Shown here piece after piece: positions 7,507-14,932 of a stretch of DNA of 64,000 nt (positions are counted from its first letter, which is position 1; each line of letters starts with the position of its first letter). The notes beneath the pieces were generated by a model. That model saw only the letters and a list, made by a program, of their open reading frames with translations. It was not told where the DNA came from and made no database searches. The DNA is taken from positions 148,870 through 212,869 of the forward strand of contig NZ_JABBXA010000013.1 in NCBI RefSeq assembly GCF_014161445.1. Direction: 5' to 3'. This DNA is from Microbispora sp. H13382 (lineage in GTDB: Bacteria; Actinomycetota; Actinomycetes; Streptosporangiales; Streptosporangiaceae). Both the position numbers and the translations under genes were made by a program.

Positions 7507-9705
7507 ATGACCAGCGGTGACGACGCACCCGTCGAGCCCGGCGGGCCCCCTCCCCAGGACCGCCCCCGGCAGGGTGTGCCGCCGTACCCGCCCCCGTACG
7601 GCCCGCCACCCGGTGCTCAACCCGGTGCCCAGCCGGGCGCTCAGTACGGCCCGCCGCCGGGTGCTCAGCCGGGTGCTCCGTACGGCTGGCAACAGCCAGA
7701 CGCACAGCCCGGCGTCCCGTATGGTCCACCGCCGGATGCTCAGCCGGGTGCCGCGTATGGTCCACCGCCGGGTGCCCAGTCCGGTGCGCCGCCCTATGGT
7801 CCGCCGCCGGGTGTCCAGTCCGGTGCCGCGTATGATCCGCAACCTCAGCCCGGCGCGTATCCGGGTGCCGTGCCCGGTGGTCAGCCCGCCCCCCAGCCCA
7901 ACTTCGGCGGGTATCCCGGCGCCCAGGCCGGTCCGCAGCCGCCGCCCGGACCGTACCCGGGTCCTCAGCCTGGTCCTCAGCCCGGACCGTACCCCGGGTC
8001 GCAGCCCGGTCCGTACCCTGGACAGCAGCCTGGGGGGTACCCGGGTACGCCGGGCGGGCAGGTCTGGCCGCAGGCAGGGCCTCCGGGTGGGCCGCAGCCC
8101 CAGTCGAACCCCTATCCCTATCCCGGCGGGCAGGCCGCTCCGCCGTCCACTCCGCCGTCCACTCCGCAGGCCACTCCGCCATCTGTTCCGCCGCCCGGAC
8201 CGCAGGCGCAGCCCGGTCAGTACTCCGGCCCCTACTCGAGCCCGTACCCCGGGCAGGGTGGCCAGGACGCGCAGCAGGGGCAGGGCTGGCAGCCGGCGAC
8301 GCCGCCCCCGCCGGAGCTGTGGCAGATGCCGACCCAGCCGTCCGCCCCGGCGCGACGGGGATGGGTGGTGCCGGTGGTGGCGGTCGTCGCCGTACTGGCG
8401 GTGGCCGGGGGCACGTTCGCGTTCATGTCGGTACGCCAGACGGGGACGACGCCCAGCGCGGCGGGTTCGCCGGCGCCGTCGCAGGCCGCGAAGTCGGCGT
8501 CGGCCGCGCCGGTGGCGGCGACCGCCGACGTGTGCGCGATGCTCGACCCGGACGAGGCCGAGCGTCTCGTGCCCCGGGCCGAGATCGACTCATCCACCAG
8601 CGACAACCGCGACAGCACCCTCGTGAGCTACGTCCGGTGGCAGTGCCGCTGGGCCAACCGGAACATCTCGTACAAGGACGTCACCCGCAGCCGCGAGATC
8701 ACGGTCAACGTGTCCAAGTACGAGGCGCTCGGGACGACCACGGCCGTGGACGCGGCGAAGATCCAGTACAAGGGCGAGCTCAGTCAATACAAGTACGGCG
8801 CGACCCACTCGGACGAGGAGCGCTATTACTCGGCGGTCCAGGAATACCAGGGTGTCGGGGACCAGGCGGCCGCGCAGTACCACTGGACGCGGGAGCGCGA
8901 CAAGTACTGGTACTCCTTCGGCCAGGGCGTCGGCCGGGTCGGCGACGTGGTCTTCCAGGTGAAGTACGAGGCGAGCCAGAAGAAGAAGGAGGCGGAGCTC
9001 TTCTCCAACGAGACCACCCAGTCGATCACCGAGGAGAACGCCCTGCGTGAGGTGAAGGGCCTTCTCACACAGGTCGCGAAATCGGTGGCCGCCTGGCAGG
9101 ACGGCAAGCCGCTGCCGTACCACGCGCGCCCGAAGCCGAGCCCGTCGTCGTCGCCCTCGCCCACCCGGATCCCGATGCCGAAGGCCTGCGTGAGCCTCGA
9201 GTCGCTGGCCGCCACCCTGGTGCCGGGGACCGAGGGCGCGGCGGTGCGGGGCAAGGAGGGCAACTCGACCGTCACCCAGTGCCAGTGGTGGAACGACAAG
9301 CTCCCGCTCGGCGGCGGCAAGGTCCGCTGGCGGAATCTCCGTGTCGCCGTCCACAGCTTCTGGGACGCCGAATCCGCTCGTTATTACCTCATCGACCAGC
9401 GCTCGAAGACCAAGTTCACGGCGAGCAGCGAGATCGGCGGCATCCGATGGGGCAAGGTCGAGAAGCTGACCGGCTTCGGGCAGGAGGCGTTCGGCCAGGC
9501 GATCCGGCAGCGCACCGACACGGCCCAGGGCAACCGGTACGAGATCTACGCGCTGGACGGCAAGAACGTCATATGGGTGCTGCTGTCCGGCAGCGACCGG
9601 CCGGAGAACACGCCGATCAACGCGCCCGATTCCGTGCTCATGGACCCGAAGGAGGCCGCGGACGGGGCCAAGTCCGTGGCCAAAGCCCTGCTCGGTGCCC
9701 TGTGA
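7507..9705 (+). CDS. Pro/Gln/Gly-rich membrane protein with two DUF3558-like ectodomains
   Basis: 732 residues from ATG 7507, preceded by AGGAG at 5-6 nt. Residues ~10-275 are a low-complexity cytoplasmic tail built from varied repeats of the type QPGA.YGPPPGA, rich in Pro, Gln, Gly and Tyr. One membrane span follows (about 287-308). Outside are two Cys-containing modules (first about 340-530 starting VCAMLDPDEAERLVP; second about 558-732 starting ACVSLESLAATLVPG), each with a CxW-type core (CRW, CQWW). The modules resemble those on the two kinases upstream. Pro-rich tails of this kind are common in actinobacterial membrane proteins that are kinase targets, but no target site is identified here. 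Confidence 0.75.
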   Translation: MTSGDDAPVEPGGPPPQDRPRQGVPPYPPPYGPPPGAQPGAQPGAQYGPPPGAQPGAPYGWQQPDAQPGVPYGPPPDAQPGAAYGPPPGAQSGAPPYGPPPGVQSGAAYDPQPQPGAYPGAVPGGQPAPQPNFGGYPGAQAGPQPPPGPYPGPQPGPQPGPYPGSQPGPYPGQQPGGYPGTPGGQVWPQAGPPGGPQPQSNPYPYPGGQAAPPSTPPSTPQATPPSVPPPGPQAQPGQYSGPYSSPYPGQGGQDAQQGQGWQPATPPPPELWQMPTQPSAPARRGWVVPVVAVVAVLAVAGGTFAFMSVRQTGTTPSAAGSPAPSQAAKSASAAPVAATADVCAMLDPDEAERLVPRAEIDSSTSDNRDSTLVSYVRWQCRWANRNISYKDVTRSREITVNVSKYEALGTTTAVDAAKIQYKGELSQYKYGATHSDEERYYSAVQEYQGVGDQAAAQYHWTRERDKYWYSFGQGVGRVGDVVFQVKYEASQKKKEAELFSNETTQSITEENALREVKGLLTQVAKSVAAWQDGKPLPYHARPKPSPSSSPSPTRIPMPKACVSLESLAATLVPGTEGAAVRGKEGNSTVTQCQWWNDKLPLGGGKVRWRNLRVAVHSFWDAESARYYLIDQRSKTKFTASSEIGGIRWGKVEKLTGFGQEAFGQAIRQRTDTAQGNRYEIYALDGKNVIWVLLSGSDRPENTPINAPDSVLMDPKEAADGAKSVAKALLGAL

Positions 9706-9770
9706 GACGGTGTTCGCCCAGGTTCGGGCGGGTACTTCCCCACTCGACCGCGAGTCGACGGGGGGAAACC

Positions 9771-10025
9771 ATGGCTACCTGTGAAGTCTGCGGCAACGAC
9801 TACGACATGGCCTTCGAGGTGCACAGCCAGGGCGCGGTGCACGTCTTCGACAGCTTCGAGTGCGCCATCACCCGGATGGCACCCGTGTGCGAGCACTGCG
9901 GGTGCCGGATCGTGGGCCACGGCGCCGAGTACGACGGCCGCTGGTTCTGCTGCGCGCACTGCGCGCGCGAGGAGGGCGCGACCAGGATCACCGACAAGGA
10001 GGTCACGACCGCCGGCATGCGGTAG
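9771..10025 (+). CDS. Small Cys-rich metal-binding protein (prokaryotic metallothionein-like)
   Basis: 84 residues with nine cysteines in CxxC-type pairs: CEVC at the start, CEHCGC in the middle and CCAHC near the end. Two such knuckles suggest one or two bound Zn ions. The sequence resembles the small actinobacterial proteins annotated as prokaryotic metallothionein; function there is not established. The ATG at 9771 follows GGGGGAAACC. It is separated from the kinase-associated gene by only 65 bp but has its own ribosome site. Confidence 0.65.
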   Translation: MATCEVCGNDYDMAFEVHSQGAVHVFDSFECAITRMAPVCEHCGCRIVGHGAEYDGRWFCCAHCAREEGATRITDKEVTTAGMR

Positions 10026-10040
10026 CCGTACCGGCGGCGG

Positions 10041-10397
10041 TCAGGACTCGAAGGCGACGAGGCGGATGATGAGGAAGTGCTCGCCTTCGGGTTTGGGCGG
10101 CAGCGTGGTGCCCGGCACGGCTTCGAACACCTCCGGGTGCTCGTCCCGGGTCACCACGCCGAACAGGTCGTCCGGTATGGCCACGCCCCGCGCGAGCGCA
10201 CGCCTCGCCGCGGCGTAGAAGCTGCCGCCCGCCTCCAGGTCTGCGGCGACCGCCTCCGCCGCCGACCGGCTGGGCACCTTGATGCGGGCCACCCGCGCCC
10301 GCTGCGGGCGTGCCGTACGGGCGCGCAGGTAATCCTCGATCTCCCAGATGAGCAGCTCGCCGAGATAATGCGAGACGTCCTTCTCCATGGCGTCCAT
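10041..10397 (-). CDS. Small parvulin-like protein (hypothetical)
   Basis: 118 residues. After an N-terminal helix, the segment from about 35 (ARIKVPSRSAAEAVAADLEAG) through a FYAAARRAL helix, a VFEAVPG turn and the terminal FLIIRLV strand follows the order of a PpiC/parvulin domain (strand, AEA..DLxxGxxF, helix, PGxx, hxIhxhh). The usual catalytic His/Cys positions are not evident, so it may bind peptides without isomerase activity. There is no signal peptide. The start could instead be the ATG at 10388. It is convergent with the Cys-rich protein gene. The family assignment rests on pattern only. Confidence 0.5.
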   Translation of the reverse strand: MDAMEKDVSHYLGELLIWEIEDYLRARTARPQRARVARIKVPSRSAAEAVAADLEAGGSFYAAARRALARGVAIPDDLFGVVTRDEHPEVFEAVPGTTLPPKPEGEHFLIIRLVAFES

Positions 10398-10494
10398 ACT
10401 GGCGTGTCCCGTTTGATGCCGACTTGCACTCCGTTTGTTTCCGATGACCGGCGCTTCCTCCGCCGCCCGTCGGCCGCGTGATCACCCGTCGGCG

Positions 10495-11721
10495 TCATCC
10501 AGCAGAGGTGACGTGCAGGGCGACCGGCCGCAGGACCAGGCCGTCGGTCCATGCCACCGACTCGGGCGAGGTGGTCAGGCGGAGGGCGGGCCGCCGGATG
10601 ACCAGGGCTCTGATCGCCTCGGTGAGCTCGACCCTGGCGAGACTGGCGGCCAGGCAGCGGTGCGGGCCGTAACCGAACGCCACATGCGGGTTGGGGGGAT
10701 GGGCGGTGAAGCGGTGGATGTCGAACCGGCCGGGCTCGGGAAACGCCTGCGGGTCGTGGTTGGCCGCGTTCAGGTTCGGCATGACGACCGTCCCCGCGCT
10801 CAGCGTGCCGCCGGACAGCTCGGTGTCCTCCGTGATGCGACGCATGAAGGCGCTGGCGGGCGGCCCGTCGAAGCGCAGGATCTCCTCGACGGCGGTGGCC
10901 GTCAGGGCCGGGTCCGCGACCAGCTCGTCCCACTGGCCGCGGTGGAGGAGCAACCGGAACACACCACGGGCGATCATCGAGGCGGTCGTCTCGTAACCGG
11001 CCGTGATCAGGGAGAAGACGGTGTTGACGAGCTCGCCCTCCGACAGCCGGTCGCCGGCGTCCCTGGCCTGGATGAGCAGGTCGATGAGGTCCTCGCCCGG
11101 TGAGAGGCGATGCTGGGCGACCAGTTCGGCGGCGTAGGCCATGAAGTCGGTGTAGCCCTCGTAACGCGCCTGCTCGGTGGCCGTGGAGGTGGTCAGGAAC
11201 ATGTCCGTCCACCGGACGAACTGCTCGTAGTGGTCCATCGGCACGCCGAGCATCGCGCAGATGACGTGGGCCGGCAGCCGCAGCGCGTATCCCTGGACCA
11301 CGTCGAAGTGGTCGCCCAGGCCGTCGAGGAGATCGTGGGCGATCCGCGCGATGCGGGGGCGCCACGGTTCGATCTGGCGCGGGGTGAAGGTGCCCTGCAT
11401 GATCCGGCGGTAGCGCGTGTGCTCCGGCGGATCCTGGTTGATGAGCGCGTCCGGGTCGTCGTCGATGCCGACGCCGCTCACGAACCGCGGCAGCCCGGGA
11501 AGGCGCAGATTGCGGCTGGATGTGGGCGAGGCCAGCAGGGCTCGGACGTCCTCGTACCGGACGGCCATCGGCACGCGGTCGCCACTGGGCATGGTCGCCG
11601 GCTCCAACGGCCCCGACTCCCGTCTGCGGGCGAACTCCGATGGTGGAGTGGCGAGCGGTCCCGGCACGATATCCGGCCCGAAACCAGGCTCAATCCCGTT
11701 CGAATCCGGCTCGGTGGTCAA
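10495..11721 (-). CDS. Cytochrome P450
   Basis: 408 residues, the normal length for a soluble bacterial P450. The I-helix oxygen motif AGYETT is at 241-246, the ExxR pair at Glu280/Arg283, and the heme loop FGYGPHRC at 349-356 with Cys356 as thiolate ligand. The C-terminus is complete. The start is set at TTG 11721 with GAAGGGG about 6 nt upstream; longer frames would add ~110 residues of low-quality sequence. No ferredoxin or reductase gene is adjacent, so electron partners must be encoded elsewhere. The sequence looks like the CYP105/107-type actinobacterial class, whose members oxidise natural products or xenobiotics. No biosynthetic cluster surrounds it, so the substrate is unknown. Confidence 0.92.
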   Translation of the reverse strand: MTTEPDSNGIEPGFGPDIVPGPLATPPSEFARRRESGPLEPATMPSGDRVPMAVRYEDVRALLASPTSSRNLRLPGLPRFVSGVGIDDDPDALINQDPPEHTRYRRIMQGTFTPRQIEPWRPRIARIAHDLLDGLGDHFDVVQGYALRLPAHVICAMLGVPMDHYEQFVRWTDMFLTTSTATEQARYEGYTDFMAYAAELVAQHRLSPGEDLIDLLIQARDAGDRLSEGELVNTVFSLITAGYETTASMIARGVFRLLLHRGQWDELVADPALTATAVEEILRFDGPPASAFMRRITEDTELSGGTLSAGTVVMPNLNAANHDPQAFPEPGRFDIHRFTAHPPNPHVAFGYGPHRCLAASLARVELTEAIRALVIRRPALRLTTSPESVAWTDGLVLRPVALHVTSAG

Positions 11722-12243
11722 TGCAACCCCTTCCGGTTCGGGGCGCCCGGAGGACGGCCTAGGCGGAACGTACGAAATGGTGCACCGCCCGTCAACATGC
11801 GAACAACGTCGGCTGCCCCCCGGCGAACCGCCGACTCGAAGGGGGCCCCGATCATCGCGCCGGCCCGATGGGCGGGGGCAGCCGCTAAGCAGAGAGGAAG
11901 GACCGCAGGTTGTCGGTGGTGGGGCCCCAATGGAAGTGGCAGCCCCGGCGGCCCACCCGCGGACGAAGCTGCGAATGAGACGGAAGGGGCCGAGTCCGGC
12001 CCGTGACGTGCCCCTGGATTCGCTTGGCTCTCCACGGTAGGCTTTAGTTAGTCTTATGGCCAAACAAATGACGGAGGGGCGAGTGCCACCAGGTTACCCG
12101 GGAGGCGCTGGGGCCGGTGGCCGGTGCCGAGCCGGACGCGGCGCGGCCCGTGCGTCCGTCCGTGCCGCGATGCTGGCCGCCGATGTCGTGTCAAATTGCT
12201 CGCAATTGCGGCATGATGAGCCCGAGCGGGAACGGGGCGGACA
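11722..12243. other. Divergent intergenic region between P450 and ROK regulator (522 bp)
   Basis: No convincing gene. It must hold both divergent promoters. Notable points are an AT-richer stretch at about 12042-12070 (taggctttagttagtc) and an inverted-repeat cluster at 12195-12210 close to the ROK start. A short plus-strand frame (12056-12247, 63 codons) has no ribosome site and no recognisable content, and was not called. Confidence 0.6.
12195..12210 (+). promoter_or_regulatory. Overlapping inverted repeats upstream of ROK gene, candidate operator
   Basis: ATTGC-TC-GCAAT (12195-12206) overlaps the perfect palindrome CGCAATTGCG (12201-12210), 34 bp before the ROK start codon. It is AT-rich against its surroundings. 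ROK repressors often bind their own promoter, so an autoregulatory site is plausible, but this is inference. Confidence 0.35.
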
Positions 12244-13455
12244 TTGATCACATCGCACAACGGGCCACAGCCGGCCGACTTCACCGACGTACGCGCGACC
12301 AACCTCGCCGTCGTGCTGCGGTTCGTGCGGGAGAACGCGCCCTGCTCGCGTGCCGACATCGCCGCCTCGACCGGCCTCAACAAGGCCACCGTGTCCAGCC
12401 TGGTCGCCGACCTCATCGACCGGCGCCTGCTGCGCGAGACCGGCCTGACCGAGCACCGCGTCGGCCGGCCCGCCACCATGCTCGTCCTGGACGGCTCGCC
12501 GTACGCCGCGATCGGCATCGAGGTCAACGTCGACTACATCACGGCGGTCGCGGTGGACCTCAAGGGCGAGGAACTGCTGAACTGGCGGCGCTCCTTCCCC
12601 GGCGGGACCTCGAGCGCGGGCCAGGCGGTCGTCGCGATGGCCGCGCTCGCCCGGCGGGTCGTCAGCAGGATGACCAAGGAGGCCCGTCAGGTGCTCGGCC
12701 TGACCGTGGCCGTCCCCGGGCTGGTGGACGTCAACGGCACCGTACGGGTCGCGCCCAACCTGGGCTGGCGCGACGCGGACCTGGCCGGCGACCTCACCAA
12801 GGCACTGCGCGACCCGGGCTTCCCCGTGCTGGTCGACAACGACGCCAACCTGGCCGCACTCGCCGAGCACCGGTTCGGGCCCCACCGCAACGCCGCCAAC
12901 CTCGTCTACGTGACCGGCGAGGTGGGCGTCGGCGCGGGGATCGTCATGGACGGCAGGCTCAGGCGAGGCGGGCAGGGCTACAGCGGCGAGATCGGCCACA
13001 TCGAGCTCGACCCGGCGGGGCCCACCTGCCGGTGCGGCCGGCGCGGCTGCCTGGAGGCCGTCGCCGGGATGGGCGCGATCCTCGCCCGCACGGCGCCCGA
13101 CGCCTCGCCGTCCGAGTTGGAACTCGAGATCGACGAGGTCGTGCGGCGCGCCCGCAACGGCGAGCGCGACATCCTCGCGCTGCTGGAGGACGTGGGACGC
13201 CACCTCGGCAGGGGAATGGCCGCCGTGGCCAACATGCTCAACCCCGAGGTCGTGATCCTCGGGGGCTACTACGTGCCGCTGGCGCCCTGGCTCGTCGCGT
13301 GCGCGGAGGAGGAGATGTACGGCAGGGTGCTCGCCCCCGGCGGGGGAGGCTGCCGCCTGGAGGTGTCGACGCTCGGGTACGGCGCCGCGGCTCTCGGGGC
13401 GGCCGCGCGGGTGCTCGACTCGGTCGACTCCGGCCGCCTGCCCGCGCAGCGCTGA
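12244..13455 (+). CDS. ROK family transcriptional regulator
   Basis: 403 residues from TTG 12244. An N-terminal winged helix-turn-helix (about 15-75: SRADIAASTGLNKATVSSLV, then a GRPA wing) is fused to a ROK sugar-kinase-like domain. The ROK zinc signature CRCGRRGCLE lies at 262-271, with Cys262, Cys264 and Cys269 as expected ligands. The sequence fits the XylR/NagC-type repressor branch, which senses sugars or sugar phosphates. No sugar operon lies immediately downstream; the secreted beta-propeller gene follows after 218 bp, and the GH operon further on has its own LacI regulator. Its target is therefore not clear from context. Confidence 0.88.
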   Translation: MITSHNGPQPADFTDVRATNLAVVLRFVRENAPCSRADIAASTGLNKATVSSLVADLIDRRLLRETGLTEHRVGRPATMLVLDGSPYAAIGIEVNVDYITAVAVDLKGEELLNWRRSFPGGTSSAGQAVVAMAALARRVVSRMTKEARQVLGLTVAVPGLVDVNGTVRVAPNLGWRDADLAGDLTKALRDPGFPVLVDNDANLAALAEHRFGPHRNAANLVYVTGEVGVGAGIVMDGRLRRGGQGYSGEIGHIELDPAGPTCRCGRRGCLEAVAGMGAILARTAPDASPSELELEIDEVVRRARNGERDILALLEDVGRHLGRGMAAVANMLNPEVVILGGYYVPLAPWLVACAEEEMYGRVLAPGGGGCRLEVSTLGYGAAALGAAARVLDSVDSGRLPAQR

Positions 13456-13460
13456 CCGCC

Positions 13461-13550
13461 GCCGGCCTCGTCCCCCGTCCGGGAAGCGTCCGCCGGCCTC
13501 GTCCCCCGTCCGGGAAGCGTCCGCCGGCCTCGTCCGCCGTCCCGGAAGCG
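13461..13550. repeat. 31-bp tandem repeat, 2.9 copies
   Basis: Two perfect copies (13461-13491 and 13492-13522) and a third diverged, shortened copy (13523-13550) begin with gccggcctcgt. The array starts 6 bp after the ROK stop and lies upstream of the secreted propeller gene. Each unit contains ccgtccggg, which allows weak local folding, but there is no clear terminator. Confidence 0.9.
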
Positions 13551-13673
13551 GGCGCCGGAGCCATGCGCCGGACGCGGGGTCCGGCGCGGTGGCCGATGCC
13601 GATATGGGATACCCGCGAACCGGGCCGGGGCCCGCGGCGTCGAACATCGGCAACGTCGACGAATTGGGACACG

Positions 13674-14585
13674 ATGAACACTCGCCTGCTCTGCGCCGCC
13701 GCGCTCTCCACCGCGCTCGCGGGTGCGCTGGCCGCCCCCGCGGCCGCCGCCCCGGCCGGAACCTCCGCCGCGCCCAAGCCCCTCATCGGGGTCGCCGTCT
13801 ACCTCTCCTACGGCAAGGGCTTCCCGATCAGCCGGTACGAGCCCGGCACGGGCTTCTCGAAGCTCGGGGTCATGCCGATGACGGGCCAGTTCTCCGCGTC
13901 CCCGGACGGCGGGAAGCTCGCCTGGATCACGGACCGCGGCGAGGTCCGGGTCGGGAGCGGCAGCACGTCCACAACCGTGGCCAAGGGCGCCGCGGCCGGG
14001 TTCCCGTGCGCCACCCCGGTCTGGTCGCCCGACTCCAAGCAGGTCGGGTACGTGAACAAGGGCAACTCCGACGCCGGGTCCGTCTCGGTCGTCGGCGCGG
14101 ACGGCAAGGGACGCAGGAAGGCGGGCACCACCCTCGGGGTCTGCCACCTGGCGTGGTCGGCCGACGGCCGCTACCTCGCCGGGTACGCGGGGACGACCGA
14201 GGGCGTGTACCGCCTCGACGTGAAGACCGGCAAGGCGATCAAGGTGAAGGGCGTCGACCTCGCCAACCACGTGCAGAGCCTGTCGCCCGACGGCACGAAG
14301 GTGGTCGTGACGCCGCTGTCGCGCAACGCGCCCGGGGGCGACGGCTCCTGGCCCGGCGGCTTCCGCCCCGCCGTGGTCGACGTCGCCACCGGCAAGAAGA
14401 CCGCCATCCCGGTGAAGGGCTCGCTCATCGGGGCCTTCTACCTGCGGGACGGCCGCCTGGTCGTCCGGGTCGCCGGACGCACCGCCAACACCCTGGTCGT
14501 GCTCGACAAGAACGGCAGGCAACTGCAGAGCCTGAGCGAGCCGGCCGCGGCCAGGCGGCAGGCGCTGCTGCAGATCGTCCGCTGA
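13674..14585 (+). CDS. Secreted TolB-like beta-propeller protein
   Basis: 303 residues. A Sec signal peptide (MNTRLLCAAALSTALAGALA, cleavage after an APAAAAPA region near 26-30) is followed by WD40/TolB-like blades with recurrent motifs: SPDGGKLAWI, WSPDSKQVGYV, WSADGRYLAGY, SPDGTKVVV. It has no enzyme motifs and no lipobox, so it is probably a soluble exported binding protein. The fold resembles the propellers of the two pseudokinases at the left of the window but without a kinase domain. The ATG at 13674 lies in a region without a strong ribosome site. The gene is followed by a strong terminator hairpin, so it is likely monocistronic. Confidence 0.75.
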   Translation: MNTRLLCAAALSTALAGALAAPAAAAPAGTSAAPKPLIGVAVYLSYGKGFPISRYEPGTGFSKLGVMPMTGQFSASPDGGKLAWITDRGEVRVGSGSTSTTVAKGAAAGFPCATPVWSPDSKQVGYVNKGNSDAGSVSVVGADGKGRRKAGTTLGVCHLAWSADGRYLAGYAGTTEGVYRLDVKTGKAIKVKGVDLANHVQSLSPDGTKVVVTPLSRNAPGGDGSWPGGFRPAVVDVATGKKTAIPVKGSLIGAFYLRDGRLVVRVAGRTANTLVVLDKNGRQLQSLSEPAAARRQALLQIVR

Positions 14586-14613
14586 CCGGGGAACTCCCGG
14601 GGCATCCATCCGA

Positions 14614-14647
14614 GGGCGGGCGCGGACCGGCGGGTCCGTGCCCGCCC
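14614..14647 (+). terminator. Terminator hairpin after the secreted propeller gene
   Basis: Arms 14614-14628 and 14633-14647 form a 15-bp stem with one G-U pair and a 4-nt loop. No U-tract, as is usual at this GC content. Confidence 0.7.
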
Positions 14648-14785
14648 CCGTGCCCGCCCCCGTGTCCCCCCGTGTCCCGCCGCGTCCGCCTCCGCGTACG
14701 GCCGAGGTGACATCGGGGTGAAACCGGCGCGACGGGGGTCTTGACCTGAGCCGAGGATGCGGGCAATCTTCCGGATGAGCCCGGA

Positions 14786-14813
14786 TTTACACACCGGAAA
14801 CTCGCGGTAACCC
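14786..14813 (+). promoter_or_regulatory. Candidate promoter of the GH3-LacI-GH1 operon
   Basis: TTTACA (14786-14791) and TAACCC (14808-14813) are spaced by 16 bp, with a LacI-type palindrome starting 2 bp after the -10. A repressor bound there would block initiation. Both hexamers are only partial matches to consensus. Confidence 0.4.
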
Positions 14814-14815
14814 TT

Positions 14816-14829
14816 TCGAAGCGCTTCGA
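14816..14829 (+). promoter_or_regulatory. LacI-family operator O1
   Basis: Perfect 14-bp palindrome TCGAAGCGCTTCGA, the central-CG palindrome form typical of LacI-family operators. It lies directly downstream of the candidate -10, and an identical copy lies 83 bp further on. Confidence 0.8.
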
Positions 14830-14898
14830 CAGCGGGCGCTTCCCCAACCGAACAGCGGATCCTCGCGGCGCCCTGTGGGCGCGTTTTTCGGCAGGTCA

Positions 14899-14912
14899 TC
14901 GAAGCGCTTCGA
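14899..14912 (+). promoter_or_regulatory. LacI-family operator O2
   Basis: A second perfect TCGAAGCGCTTCGA, 20 bp before the GH3 start codon and 83 bp (about eight helical turns) from O1. The spacing would place both sites on the same DNA face and allow looping by a dimeric or tetrameric repressor. The LacI gene inside this operon is the natural ligand. Confidence 0.8.
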
Positions 14913-14932
14913 CGCGAAGGGTAACTCTCCAG

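Noticed and set aside
7600-8340. Repetitive DNA in the Pro/Gln-rich gene as a separate repeat element
   Set aside because: The repetition is at protein level (YGPPPGA-type) and too diverged in DNA to call as an independent repeat.
12056-12247. 63-codon plus-strand frame before the ROK gene
   Set aside because: No ribosome site, low-complexity Gly/Arg content, overlaps the candidate operator and the ROK start.
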